A DNA stretch of 64,000 nt from Kiloniella litopenaei (GTDB lineage Bacteria > Pseudomonadota > Alphaproteobacteria > Kiloniellales > Kiloniellaceae). The notes beneath the pieces were generated by a model. The model did not search any database, was not told where the DNA came from, and saw nothing but the letters and a program-made list of their open reading frames with translations. The position numbers were made by a program, and so were the translations under genes. Positions 53,104 to 62,135 of this stretch are shown piece after piece. The stretch lies in contig NZ_LANI01000003.1 in assembly GCF_000982415.1 (NCBI RefSeq), positions 186,001 to 250,000 on the forward strand, read 5' to 3'. The first letter of the stretch is position 1; each line of letters starts with the position of its first letter.

Positions 53104-55653
53104 ATGGATAGTACCGCCCGAAGAAGATCACTGTTAAAAAAACAGGCCACAAGGCCCGAGCTTGGATTGCCGTGGAAAATCCAAGTCAAAACCACTCTGA
53201 CCAAACTGATCCTTCTTTGGGAAAATTTCTGGAAAGCATCCTGGCCTCTTTTAGGCCTACTTGGCGCAATAACAACGCTTATTCTTTTGGATTTTCCGGC
53301 GCAAATTCCTGTTTGGGGGCATATAGCCTTCCTCATATTATCTGCTGCCCTAATCATTTATAGCGGCGTTAAAGCCCTTCTAATGATGAAAGTCCCAACT
53401 CGCCATCAAGCATTACGGCGTTTAGAACATGACAACCAACTCTCTCACCGTCCTTTGAGCAGTCTTGATGATCGCCCTGTAAAAGCCTCAGAAACAGGCT
53501 TGAGCCTATGGTTGAACAATAAAAAACGCTTAGCTGCCTCACTCAACTCACTCAAGCTAACGGCCCCAAAACCACAGCTTTTCAGGTTAGATCCCTTCGG
53601 GTTACGATCATTCATCCTTATTGGACTTTTCATCGCATCATTTTCATTTCAACAATGGCCGGATCGTCTAGCTTCGGCCTTTGAATTCAAAAAATTTGTA
53701 TCACTTGCCAATAATCAGGATACAACCTTTAGCTTGTGGCTCACCCCCCCGGATTATACCGGAATGCCTCCACTTTTTTTCGATCAAAGCTTTCCCCCAC
53801 CAACTGAAATTAACCTGCCCAGCGGAAGCAAGGTAATTGCACAGTTCCATGGGGAGGAAACACCACCCGATATTGTTCTGGGCGATATTACCTATAAAAC
53901 AGAACAAACTGGGGCTTTAAACCATCAAAGTGAATTCATTATTGAACAAGGCGGTATGTTACGGATTGGCGGGTCTTTTACGTCCGTCCTCAACACCCAA
54001 ATTAATCTGATAAAAGATCATCCGCCCGAAATATCTATCACAGAAAGTCCTCAAGAAAATGATCTCGGGCTGCTCAGGCTGGATTACAAAGCATTGGATG
54101 ACTACGGAACCAATTTATTATTGATAGAGTTCTGGCCGCAAAACTCTCTGTATGAGCCGGAAAACCCCGACCTGACAAAGATTGAAGTTCCCCTTCCCGC
54201 CAGTCAAACTGCAGAGTATCAAGGCCAGCATTATTTAGATCTTACGGACAACATCCTGGCAGGCGAAGAGGTATGGTTTAAACTTTCGGTACAGGACGGG
54301 ATAGGACAAAGAGGACAGACAGAGGATTTTAAAATCACCATTCCGGAACGTAGTTTTACCCATCCTCTTGCTCAACAACTTGTACAACTTCGCAAGGACC
54401 TCAACACCCCTAGCAACAAATTGGACGTAATAGCAACGCTTGGCATGCTTGTCAGAACACCCGGTGCCTACAATCATGATAGTCTTGTCGCCCTGACGAT
54501 GAGTATCGCCAGCAAACACCTTCTGTTTGAGCCAACACTCCCCGGTGTTAAGGCAAGCCAGAATATTCTTTGGCAAACGGCTCTTCATCTTGAAGATGGT
54601 AGAATCAGTACAGCACAAAGAGAACTCAGGAACATACAACAACAATTACGTGACGCGCTGAGTTCCAATGCAAATCAAGACGAAATTTCCCGCCTTATGG
54701 ACCAGTTAGAGCAAGCCGTCGATCAGCTTCTATCTGACATGCTGAAAGACTTTTTAGATGATCCCGATAAAAACACTTCAGCACAGCCATCGGAAAACGC
54801 GCAAACCATAGAGGGAAAAGACTTACAAAACATGATTGAAGAGGCCCGGCGGCTTGCTGAAAATGGTTCTATGGAAGAAGCAATGGAACTACTTTCCCAG
54901 CTGCAAAATATGTTAGAGAATCTCGCATTCCAACAAGGCCAGCAACCTGGAAACAATGCCAATGATATCGGTAGAGAAACATTTGAAAAACTTCAGGATC
55001 TAACAAAAAGGCAAGAAGAGCTTCTGGAAAACAGCTACAAACGCCAGCAGGACGCCCAAAGTCAGCAAGAAGGAAATGGATCAAAAGCTGCGCCACAAAC
55101 TCTGCCGGGTGATGGACGTCCTGGCGAACAGGCACGCGAACAAAGCCAGGAACGATATCGCGATGCCAAAAGCCAGGAACGCATCAGGCAAGAGCTGGAA
55201 CAGATGATGGAGAATATACAGGAACTACTAGGTAATTTGCCCGAAGATTTTGATCAAGCAGAGCAGTCCATGGGAATGGCTCGTGATGCCCTACAAGGTC
55301 AAAATGGTGAGGGGAACGAGAATGAACAAGCCGTGCGTGCTCAAACAAGAAGCCTAAGAAAGTTACAGAATGGTACGGAACAGGCCGCAGAAAAGTATCT
55401 AAAAATGCTGAGTCAGGCGCCCGAACGAGGCAGTGGCTGGGTCAGAGGAAAAGATGGATCCGGGCGGGATCCATTCGGACGAAACATTGGAAGTAAAGGC
55501 GGCAGTATCGCCAAACAAGGCATTAACTTACCAAGTGAGAATGATCTTATCAGAAGCAGATCAATTCTTGAGGAGCTCAGAAACAGAAGGAATGATCGAC
55601 AACGGTCTAAAGAAGAGAAGACCTATATTCAAAAACTATTGGAACGATTTTAA
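53104..55653 (+). CDS. DUF4175 (TIGR02302) family membrane protein
   Basis: An 849-aa protein with two or three N-terminal hydrophobic segments (about residues 45-95 and 160-185). A large predicted periplasmic part follows, with beta-rich sections, and a C-terminal ~350-residue Gln/Glu/Arg-rich helical region (coiled-coil-like, with repeated QLLSDMLKDF- and LENLAFQQGQQ-type stretches) before GRDPFGRN. This matches TIGR02302, an alphaproteobacterial family of unknown function that usually follows lysA. The start ATG has AAAGGAA upstream. A solute-binding-protein pseudogene lies downstream, before cpdR. Confidence 0.88.
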   Translation: MDSTARRRSLLKKQATRPELGLPWKIQVKTTLTKLILLWENFWKASWPLLGLLGAITTLILLDFPAQIPVWGHIAFLILSAALIIYSGVKALLMMKVPTRHQALRRLEHDNQLSHRPLSSLDDRPVKASETGLSLWLNNKKRLAASLNSLKLTAPKPQLFRLDPFGLRSFILIGLFIASFSFQQWPDRLASAFEFKKFVSLANNQDTTFSLWLTPPDYTGMPPLFFDQSFPPPTEINLPSGSKVIAQFHGEETPPDIVLGDITYKTEQTGALNHQSEFIIEQGGMLRIGGSFTSVLNTQINLIKDHPPEISITESPQENDLGLLRLDYKALDDYGTNLLLIEFWPQNSLYEPENPDLTKIEVPLPASQTAEYQGQHYLDLTDNILAGEEVWFKLSVQDGIGQRGQTEDFKITIPERSFTHPLAQQLVQLRKDLNTPSNKLDVIATLGMLVRTPGAYNHDSLVALTMSIASKHLLFEPTLPGVKASQNILWQTALHLEDGRISTAQRELRNIQQQLRDALSSNANQDEISRLMDQLEQAVDQLLSDMLKDFLDDPDKNTSAQPSENAQTIEGKDLQNMIEEARRLAENGSMEEAMELLSQLQNMLENLAFQQGQQPGNNANDIGRETFEKLQDLTKRQEELLENSYKRQQDAQSQQEGNGSKAAPQTLPGDGRPGEQAREQSQERYRDAKSQERIRQELEQMMENIQELLGNLPEDFDQAEQSMGMARDALQGQNGEGNENEQAVRAQTRSLRKLQNGTEQAAEKYLKMLSQAPERGSGWVRGKDGSGRDPFGRNIGSKGGSIAKQGINLPSENDLIRSRSILEELRNRRNDRQRSKEEKTYIQKLLERF

Positions 55654-55794
55654 TCAACAGCTGTTATAGTACTTTCGGGCGCTTCTTCTGATACAGATGG
55701 TACAACGAGCTAATCTATTGAAACTTAAGTCATGGGTATTCTGTTTAATATATAAAATCTCGTAATTGTTACATACCGCTAACGGGGACTGTTA

Positions 55795-56585
55795 ATGATA
55801 AAGCAAAGCTTGTCTAAACACAGCATAGTCCTTTTATGTCTTTTAGTGACTTTATTGTGCGTAATAGGGGCCACAGCCAAATCAAATGAAAGCCCTGTCG
55901 TGAGATACGGGTAAATGGTGCGTCAGATTGGTACCCGATTGTAATGTATTCCAATAAAGCGAAAGTGCATCACGGCATCGCGATTGATATTACTCGCGAA
56001 GCTTTTAGCCGCCTTGGGATCACTGTTATAAATGCTCCTCCACTTCCTTGGAATCGTATGTTACGACAATTAGAGAATGGAGAACTTGACCTTTTACTAG
56101 GAGCATACTGGACTAGTGAACGAGCTCAAATTTACAGCTACACAGAACCTTTAGTTCAGGAAGAGATCGCGATTTTTGTCCGTCAAGGAGAAGAGTTTCC
56201 TTTGAATAGCTTAGACGATTTAGTTGGGCTTATTGGCCTTCGCCCAATGGGAGGCTCCTATGGAGAGGAATTTGACCACTATGCAGAAAAGTACCTGAAT
56301 ATCCATGGGGTAAAAGAAAATGGTACTCTTGAGCTTTTGCAAACAGGACGAGCCGATTATGCCGTCTTGAGCCGGTATGATGGAATCGCCGATCTTCACG
56401 AGACCGGGAATTTAGGGCAGATAAATGACCTTCCCTGGCCCGTGGCTTCAAACGACGTTCATTTAATGATGAGCAGAGCTTCGCCTTGTTACTATCTACT
56501 GGACGAGATTAATAAAACGATCCGTGACCTGCACAAGGAAGGTTTTACGGACCAGCTTGAGGCACGGTACCTTCAGATCAATTAA
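55795..56585 (+). pseudogene. frameshifted family 3 periplasmic solute-binding protein
   Basis: ATG 55795 opens a 39-codon frame with a clear signal peptide (hydrophobic IVLLCLLVTLLCVIGATA, cleavage after ATA) that ends PVVRYG then TAA at 55912. The other frame continues at once with VNGASDWYPIVMYSN and runs to 56585 as a substrate-binding domain (ITREAFSRLGITV, LDLLLGAYWTSERAQ). One extra G in the GGG run at 55909-55911 would join them into one ~263-aa protein. Either a real mutation or a base-calling error in a G run explains this. Intact, it would bind amino acids or similar solutes; no transporter partner genes are adjacent. Confidence 0.8.
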
Positions 56586-56591
56586 CGCCAG

Positions 56592-56627
56592 TAAGATAAA
56601 GTCCGGATACAGCTAAACCTTATCTTA
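56592..56627. terminator. weak bidirectional hairpin between the pseudogene and cpdR
   Basis: TAAGATAA (56592-56599) pairs with TTATCTTA (56620-56627) around a 20-base loop; the second arm overlaps the cpdR stop. It is AT-rich and without a good T-tract. Confidence 0.3.
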
Positions 56628-56993
56628 GCTTGCCTGTATGCCCAAAGCCTCTTCCGCTGCATCACAAATTTCCTGTAAGCTGAAAGGTTTTGTGACGACT
56701 TTAAAAATTAGTTCTTCCAGATTATGCGCCCGCTGCTTTTCCGCAGAATAACCCGTCATCAGTAACACGGGCATTTCCGGTGCATCCTTTGCCACTTTGA
56801 GTGCCAACCCGATACCATCAAGACCCGGCATGACAATATCTGTGATCAATAGATCATAGGTGTCTTCGCCAAGAGCTTCCAAAGCCTGCATCCCGTCCCC
56901 AACCGCTTTGACTTCATGGTTCTTGTGCGTTAAAGCCCGCGCAACAAAACTACGAACAGCTTTATCATCCTCGGCTATTAAAATCTTGGGCAT
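56625..56993 (-). CDS. cpdR: CpdR-like single-domain response regulator
   Basis: A 122-aa receiver domain with acidic pair Glu8/Asp9-Asp10, phosphoacceptor Asp52 in LLITDIVMPG, and the Lys of VTKPF. Sequence and neighbourhood (near lysA/DUF4175 and ftsEX) match CpdR, which is controlled by the CckA-ChpT relay and, when unphosphorylated, primes ClpXP for cell-cycle proteolysis. No output domain is present. It is convergent with the frameshifted gene. Confidence 0.85.
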   Translation of the reverse strand: MPKILIAEDDKAVRSFVARALTHKNHEVKAVGDGMQALEALGEDTYDLLITDIVMPGLDGIGLALKVAKDAPEMPVLLMTGYSAEKQRAHNLEELIFKVVTKPFSLQEICDAAEEALGIQAS

Positions 56994-57083
56994 ACAGGGT
57001 CACCGCTATCACGTTAAACTTATGGTTAACATTTCGTTAAATAAAGAATATCACGTCGTTGTGGATGACGCCACGTTTGATAA

Positions 57084-57101
57084 AGAACCATATAGGGTTC
57101 T
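57084..57101 (-). terminator. possible terminator after the zinc-ribbon gene
   Basis: AGAACC (57084-57089) and GGTTCT (57096-57101) form a short stem about 13 bases past the gene end. On the minus strand TTTAT follows. Weak. Confidence 0.35.
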
Positions 57102-57113
57102 CAAACCACACAA

Positions 57114-57920
57114 CTATTCATCAACAGGATCAAAATCCGGATTCTGTAACGCATCATTATCCGAGATAAAGCTTGTATTAGCCCCCACGGCCTTTGAACT
57201 ACTCAAAAGTTCAATCATGAATTCAACTTCTTCTTGGGGTTCTAGATAGGGGGTATCCAATGTAATGGTCTTACGTGAAACCGCCGCACCACGATTATCC
57301 GCAAGCCATCCAATCAATTTTGGCACAACAACTCGCTTATCCAGTTTATTCTTAATCTTCCCTTTTAGTACAATAACCGTAGCACCATCACGAGATCCAC
57401 GTTCTGAGGGCAGTTTTTCAATTTCCAGACCATGCCCGACTAAATAAACCTGTAACCCCAACAGGTCATACAGTTTCATCGCTTCAGGAACAGTGTCCAC
57501 AATCTTTGCCCGTGTCGGACGGTCTGCAAGAGCAAACGCAATTCCACCGACAATAATTAGCAAAAGAAGCCAAGAAATAAGGCCGCCTTTACTCTTTTTC
57601 TTTTCTTTCTTCTTGTCCGGTGCAAAACCTTTTGGGCGCTTGGTACGTACATTACCCGGCTCAACAAAGTCATCATCCAGCGGAGATGGCTCTGCCGGTG
57701 TTGTCACAGGTATCTCTTCGGTGGGTGTCGGATCACTTGCTGCCTCTGATGTATTACTAACATCTTCGGTAATCACAGCTTCAGTAGGAGTAAATTCCAA
57801 ATCCGGTTCCTGAAACCAAGTATGCCGACAGCTACTGCAACGTACCTTGCGCCCGGAATCACCCAAGGCATCAGAGGCAATTCGGAATTTGCTACTGCAT
57901 TCAGGACAAGAAACAATCAT
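57114..57920 (-). CDS. MJ0042-type zinc-ribbon membrane protein
   Basis: A 268-aa protein. The N-terminal zinc ribbon has CPEC and CSSC pairs spaced by about 19 residues (MIVSCPECSSKFRI ... VRCSSCRHTW), the MJ0042 motif. An acidic Thr/Pro/Glu-rich linker, a Lys-rich stretch, one transmembrane helix (LISWLLLLIIVGGIAFALA, about residue 130) and a C-terminal beta-rich domain related to DUF3426 follow. Function is unknown; it is typically beside ftsEX in this class. ATG 57920 is supported by GGTGA; GTG 57932 is an alternative. Divergent from ftsE. Confidence 0.85.
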   Translation of the reverse strand: MIVSCPECSSKFRIASDALGDSGRKVRCSSCRHTWFQEPDLEFTPTEAVITEDVSNTSEAASDPTPTEEIPVTTPAEPSPLDDDFVEPGNVRTKRPKGFAPDKKKEKKKSKGGLISWLLLLIIVGGIAFALADRPTRAKIVDTVPEAMKLYDLLGLQVYLVGHGLEIEKLPSERGSRDGATVIVLKGKIKNKLDKRVVVPKLIGWLADNRGAAVSRKTITLDTPYLEPQEEVEFMIELLSSSKAVGANTSFISDNDALQNPDFDPVDE

Positions 57921-58113
57921 TCGATTTTTCACCAGCGAAGAAACTAAATTGGCCTTAATTTATACGGTCCATAAAATACGATGGCAAGTAAGGCCTTGCA
58001 GAGCGGGTATTTTTGTTTTCTGTTCAATGATTAATCAAGGCACAAGGCTTTACGCTAGCAGACAAAATATGTCATTGTTTTTCCCGTCACTCACCACTAT
58101 GGATTTCTGACTT

Positions 58114-58815
58114 TTGGTCCGTTTTCAAGATGTTCATTTACGCTATGGGTCTGGCCCGGATGTCCTGCATCAGGTAAACCTGACACTCGCCCCGGGGTCA
58201 TTCCATTTTATGGTCGGTCCCAGTGGTGCGGGGAAGTCATCCCTTTTACGGCTGATGTATTTAGCTCACCGGCCATCTTCGGGACGGCTTAGTATTTTCG
58301 GACGCGATGTGTCACAGCAAGACCGTAAAGAATTGACCATGTTACGGCGACGTATAGGCATTATTTTTCAGGACTTTCGCTTATTAGACCATTTAACAGC
58401 TCTGGAGAATGTCGCTCTGCCGTTAACCATAACGGGACAATCTCTGGACAAAGTCCGCCGGAATGTCAGTGAGCTGCTATCCTGGGTTGGTCTGGCTGAC
58501 TATCTTGATGCAAAGCCACCCACTCTCTCTGGAGGTCAGCAGCAGCGTGTTGCTATTGCACGTGCCGTCATCGCACGTCCCAGCCTGCTTTTGGCAGATG
58601 AACCAACGGGAAACCTGGATGACAAAATTGCAGAACGATTGCTCTTTTTGTTTGAGGAACTCAACAAACGCGGCACAACCATTGTCGTTGCGTCCCATAA
58701 CGAAGGGCTTGTGAACCGTTTTAACCACCCCGTTTTCAAAATCATTAATGGTGAAGTCAGGCTAATTCGCAGCGAGCAAAGCTCATCTCCCTCATCATCA
58801 GAGAGTGGTGCATGA
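58114..58815 (+). CDS. ftsE: cell division ATP-binding protein FtsE
   Basis: FtsE is the ATPase of the FtsEX complex that links divisome state to peptidoglycan hydrolase activation. The 233-aa protein starts VRFQDVHLRYGSGPDVL after a TTG initiator. It has Walker A GPSGAGKSS, the Q-loop in IIFQDFRLLD, signature LSGGQQQRVAIARA and Walker B LLADEPTGNLD. TTG 58114 is the only in-frame start, since ATG 58099 upstream meets a TGA after three codons. ftsX overlaps its stop by 4 bases. The 181-base region upstream holds both divergent promoters. Confidence 0.95.
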   Translation: MVRFQDVHLRYGSGPDVLHQVNLTLAPGSFHFMVGPSGAGKSSLLRLMYLAHRPSSGRLSIFGRDVSQQDRKELTMLRRRIGIIFQDFRLLDHLTALENVALPLTITGQSLDKVRRNVSELLSWVGLADYLDAKPPTLSGGQQQRVAIARAVIARPSLLLADEPTGNLDDKIAERLLFLFEELNKRGTTIVVASHNEGLVNRFNHPVFKIINGEVRLIRSEQSSSPSSSESGA

Positions 58816-59705
58816 TGTTTGGAAATAAAAACGATGTACCTCTCGACCGGGATGCTTCTAGCAAATTTTTGCCCTGGCTAATTGCCATGATGGTCTATTT
58901 AGCAACAATGTCCCTTGTCATTGCCCTTACGATGAACAAGCTTGCCAATCGCTGGGACCAAGGTCTTTCAAGTAGCCTAACCATACAAGTTCCTTCTGAA
59001 TCATCAGATTCAAAACAAGCTGCTATCGAAAAGCAACTTAAGATCTTTATCTCGAAAATTGAAAAACTCGATAATATTTCCAAAATTGAACGGCTAAATG
59101 ACGCCGAACTGAATAAGCTAATGGAACCTTGGTTGGGCAAGGATATCCTGTTGCATGATTTACCCATCCCCTACCTGATTTCCATAGAACTTGACAGTTC
59201 CAGCGCCAAAACCATTGATGAAATTAAAACTATACTGGCAAAGGACATTCCACATGCCAGTGTGGATGATCACCAACGATGGCTTGGAAATCTTTTGGGC
59301 CTGACCAAAATCATTCAAATCATCGCCTTGCTTGTTGTCATTCTCGTAGGGGGTGCTGCCGCCCTGATGGTGACCCTTGTCACCCGAATGGGCCTTGCAA
59401 TCCATCGACAGGTCGTTGAACTCTTTCACCATATGGGAGCACACGATTCATACATTGCCTCTCGTTTTCAGTTTCATGCCTTGAGACTGAGCATCGTCGG
59501 TGGACTGTCCGGATTGCTTCTTGCCGGTATCACCGTTGCCAGCTTCAGTTCTTTATTAGGACAAGCAAATAGTGCAATTCTCCCCACACTGACCTTTTCC
59601 TCTGGAGAATGGGGATTGCTCTTATTAATGCCATTATCTGCTTCTTTAATTGCCATGATGACCGCCAGGTTGACTGTATTAAAAAGCTTGGCCCTGATGC
59701 CTTAA
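58812..59705 (+). CDS. ftsX: cell division protein FtsX
   Basis: FtsX is the membrane partner of FtsE. The 297-aa protein has one N-terminal transmembrane helix (LPWLIAMMVYLATMSLVIAL), a ~150-residue periplasmic domain, and three C-terminal helices (IIQIIALLVVILVGGAAALMV and two more), the expected topology. The coupled start (ATGA) ensures equal production with FtsE. No cognate EnvC-like hydrolase activator is next to it, although an M23 protein is encoded at 3816-4658. Confidence 0.93.
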   Translation: MMFGNKNDVPLDRDASSKFLPWLIAMMVYLATMSLVIALTMNKLANRWDQGLSSSLTIQVPSESSDSKQAAIEKQLKIFISKIEKLDNISKIERLNDAELNKLMEPWLGKDILLHDLPIPYLISIELDSSSAKTIDEIKTILAKDIPHASVDDHQRWLGNLLGLTKIIQIIALLVVILVGGAAALMVTLVTRMGLAIHRQVVELFHHMGAHDSYIASRFQFHALRLSIVGGLSGLLLAGITVASFSSLLGQANSAILPTLTFSSGEWGLLLLMPLSASLIAMMTARLTVLKSLALMP

Positions 59706-59741
59706 GAAACGCCTCCATGGGGAAAAGAGAAGAGTAGATCG

Positions 59742-60371
59742 TTGTTTCATAAACCTATGCGCAAAAGATACATACTTTTAAAACTTGGGTCCTTTATAAC
59801 GGTCGCCGCGTTATTATCATGGGTACTTGGTTTTTTTTGGTTCGCCGCCAACCTGCCAGAAGACGTCCTAAACGAAACTGAAGTAACCGATGTGATCGTC
59901 GTGCTAACGGGGGGAAGTGACCGTATCAACACCGGTTTGGATTTATTAGAACAAGGCACCGCGAAGAAGCTCTTTATTTCAGGAGTATATAAGGGTGTTG
60001 AAGTACAAGAACTTTTAAGGTTGTCACAACGCGCCCCTAAAAACTTGGAATGCTGTGTCAAACTGGGATATCAGGCAGATGATACACGCGGCAATGCATT
60101 AGAAAGCCAGAATTGGATAGAACAAGAAGGCTATAGCTCATTACGGCTTGTCACAGCAGCCTACCATATGCCAAGAAGTCTTCTGGAATTTAAAAATGCG
60201 ATGCCGGACATCAAAATCCTGCCTCACTCCGTTTTTCCACAACATGTAAAACAGAAAGACTGGTGGCTCTGGCCAGGTAGCATGACATTGATTTTATCGG
60301 AATATGTTAAATTTCTGATGGCTCATGTTCGGATATGGCTAGAAGATATACAGGCGATATTGATTGGATAG
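59742..60371 (+). CDS. YdcF-like DUF218 domain membrane protein
   Basis: A 209-aa protein with an N-terminal membrane anchor (GSFITVAALLSWVLGFFWFAA) and a DUF218 domain: DVIVVLTGGSDRINTGLDLL, KKLFISGVYKG, TRGNALESQNW and VTAAYHMPRSLLEF. Related proteins act in envelope polymer or vancomycin-resistance (SanA) contexts; the biochemical role is unsettled. TTG 59742 has GAAGAG upstream; ATG 59757 is an alternative. It is followed at once by plsC, and both trail ftsEX in a likely envelope operon. Confidence 0.87.
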   Translation: MFHKPMRKRYILLKLGSFITVAALLSWVLGFFWFAANLPEDVLNETEVTDVIVVLTGGSDRINTGLDLLEQGTAKKLFISGVYKGVEVQELLRLSQRAPKNLECCVKLGYQADDTRGNALESQNWIEQEGYSSLRLVTAAYHMPRSLLEFKNAMPDIKILPHSVFPQHVKQKDWWLWPGSMTLILSEYVKFLMAHVRIWLEDIQAILIG

Positions 60372-60378
60372 AAACCCG

Positions 60379-61110
60379 ATGATTTTTTTAAGATCCCTGA
60401 CGTTCAATATTTGCTATCTGATTTGGTGCGCTATTTTCTTTACGCCCTGTCTCGTGCTCATGATATTCCCGCAACGTTTCATGCTAAATGCTGGTCACTA
60501 TTGGGCACAGGTAATCTTTTGGCTTCTCAAAGTCATATGTGGAACCACCTACGAAATTCGGGGGCAAGAGAACATTCCCAAAGAAGGCGGCTTCTTACTG
60601 GTCAGTAAACATCAATCTGCATGGGAAACCATTGCTTTGATGGCCTTCTTGGATAATCCATGTTTTATTCTGAAAAGAGAACTTCTGATAATACCTTTCT
60701 TCGGGTGGTATCTATGGAAAGGCGGCGTTGTTGCAATTAACCGCAAGGCAGGCATAAAAGCACTTCGTCAAATGATAAAAGAGGCAAAAGAACCTCTGGA
60801 TAACGGGCGCCCTGTGGTAATTTTTCCAGAGGGAACGCGCGCAACGCCTCACCAAGAACCAAACTACCAGACAGGAATAATTGCTCTCTACAGCGGATTA
60901 AACGTTCCTGTTTGCCCTGCTGCGGTTAACTCTGGCCTATTCTGGGGGAAAGATGCTTTTGTCAAAAAACCCGGTAATATCGTGCTTGAGTTTCTACCTG
61001 TTATTCCTGCCGGTTTGAATAAAAAAATCTTCATGAAAACGATGCAAGATACCATCGAAAACGCCAGCAACCGTCTTATGAATGAAGCTGAGCAAGGTAA
61101 AGGCGCGTGA
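60379..61110 (+). CDS. plsC: 1-acyl-sn-glycerol-3-phosphate acyltransferase
   Basis: A 243-aa acyltransferase with N-terminal membrane segments (LTFNICYLIWCAIFFTPCLVL). The catalytic block is SKHQSAWETIAL (H-x4-E in place of the common H-x4-D), and FPEGTR is the substrate-binding motif. It makes phosphatidic acid from lysophosphatidic acid in phospholipid synthesis. ATG 60379 is chosen; TTG 60364 overlaps the YdcF-like gene. The small zinc-ribbon gene begins in its stop codon. Confidence 0.9.
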   Translation: MIFLRSLTFNICYLIWCAIFFTPCLVLMIFPQRFMLNAGHYWAQVIFWLLKVICGTTYEIRGQENIPKEGGFLLVSKHQSAWETIALMAFLDNPCFILKRELLIIPFFGWYLWKGGVVAINRKAGIKALRQMIKEAKEPLDNGRPVVIFPEGTRATPHQEPNYQTGIIALYSGLNVPVCPAAVNSGLFWGKDAFVKKPGNIVLEFLPVIPAGLNKKIFMKTMQDTIENASNRLMNEAEQGKGA

Positions 61111-61316
61111 TGACAAAACCACGTAAATGTCCAAAGTGTGCAACCGAAATCGGCGTTGACGAAGATATCTGCTACGCCTGCGGAGAAAATGTTCCCTTTA
61201 ACCACCCTTGGTACATAATGCCTCTTGGGGGGCTTATCGTTCTGGGACTTTTCTGGCTTTTGACAGATTTTGATGCACTTATCCAATACGTAACACAAAG
61301 CATTCCGGATAAATAA
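61110..61316 (+). CDS. small zinc-ribbon membrane protein, hypothetical
   Basis: A 68-aa protein with CPKC and CYAC pairs (zinc ribbon, residues ~8-25) followed by one transmembrane helix (IMPLGGLIVLGLFWLL). Its start overlaps the plsC stop (TGATG), so it is co-translated. No family name is recognised; it looks like other short single-span zinc-ribbon proteins. It may be part of the ftsEX-plsC envelope operon. Confidence 0.7.
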   Translation: MTKPRKCPKCATEIGVDEDICYACGENVPFNHPWYIMPLGGLIVLGLFWLLTDFDALIQYVTQSIPDK

Positions 61317-61420
61317 AATTAGGAATAGCAGGATAGTTCCAAGATCGTACGAGAGGGACAACAAGAAAATTTTATTCCTTAGGCCTCGAAAGCCTTCCGA
61401 TTGCATAAAGTTTCGTGCGA

Positions 61421-62011
61421 TCAAGGAATATGCTTTTGGGCCTCGATTACTTTTTCCAATAACTCTTCAAGTCCCGGATCTTCTATGCTCAGTGCTTTAA
61501 GATGGGATACTGTGTTATCCAGGTATTCAAAGCATCGCCCACTGCTCCCGACCCCTTGAAGAATATGGGAAATCAGTTGTTGGTTATTAAGGCGACCAGC
61601 ATATTGCTCATGTTTGGTATCTGCCACAAAAGTTGCCGCGACCACCTCTTGGCCCGACTTCAGTGAAACATCATACCAGCCAGGATGATACACACCTGAA
61701 ATCATCTCTCGCTCAAAAAGATAATCCATGACCACCGCCCGTTCAGCAGCGGGCACCTTATAAGCCATACCGACACAGGATCCCCCTTCGTCAAGACCCA
61801 AAACAAGCCCCGGACATTCGGGTGTTCCGCGGTAAAAGAAAGAATAGATACAGAAATGCCTGTGAAAGCCATCCAGCACTGCAGGCTGAACCTCGATATG
61901 GGGAAAGCCAGGATTCCACATCAAAGAACCATAGCCAAACACCCAAAAATCCTGACCCTCATCGAGCGGTAATTTCGAATCATAAAAGGCCCTTAATTCA
62001 GGGGTCGACAT
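61421..62011 (-). CDS. chaC: ChaC-like gamma-glutamylcyclotransferase
   Basis: A 196-aa protein with the BtrG-like fold. FWVFGYGSLMWNPGF is the nucleotide-like binding loop of the family, and the catalytic Glu is probably in YLFEREMISGVY. ChaC enzymes cleave glutathione to 5-oxoproline and Cys-Gly. It is a single gene, convergent with the small zinc-ribbon gene and divergent from the DUF2125 gene. Confidence 0.9.
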   Translation of the reverse strand: MSTPELRAFYDSKLPLDEGQDFWVFGYGSLMWNPGFPHIEVQPAVLDGFHRHFCIYSFFYRGTPECPGLVLGLDEGGSCVGMAYKVPAAERAVVMDYLFEREMISGVYHPGWYDVSLKSGQEVVAATFVADTKHEQYAGRLNNQQLISHILQGVGSSGRCFEYLDNTVSHLKALSIEDPGLEELLEKVIEAQKHIP

Positions 62012-62135
62012 TGCTCTGGTTCTCCGAATCGTCTATGGCTAAGGAAAGTTGAGTGTAACGATTGCTTTGCGAAACGAAAAGTGACGCCCTCAATTAAAAT
62101 GATTTACCTCCACAGGAACCAAGGGTCGACATAAA

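Noticed and set aside
55905-55918. Programmed -1 frameshift in the solute-binding gene
   Set aside because: The junction ACGGGTAA has no slippery heptamer, and no stimulatory stem follows closely. Mutation or sequencing error is simpler.
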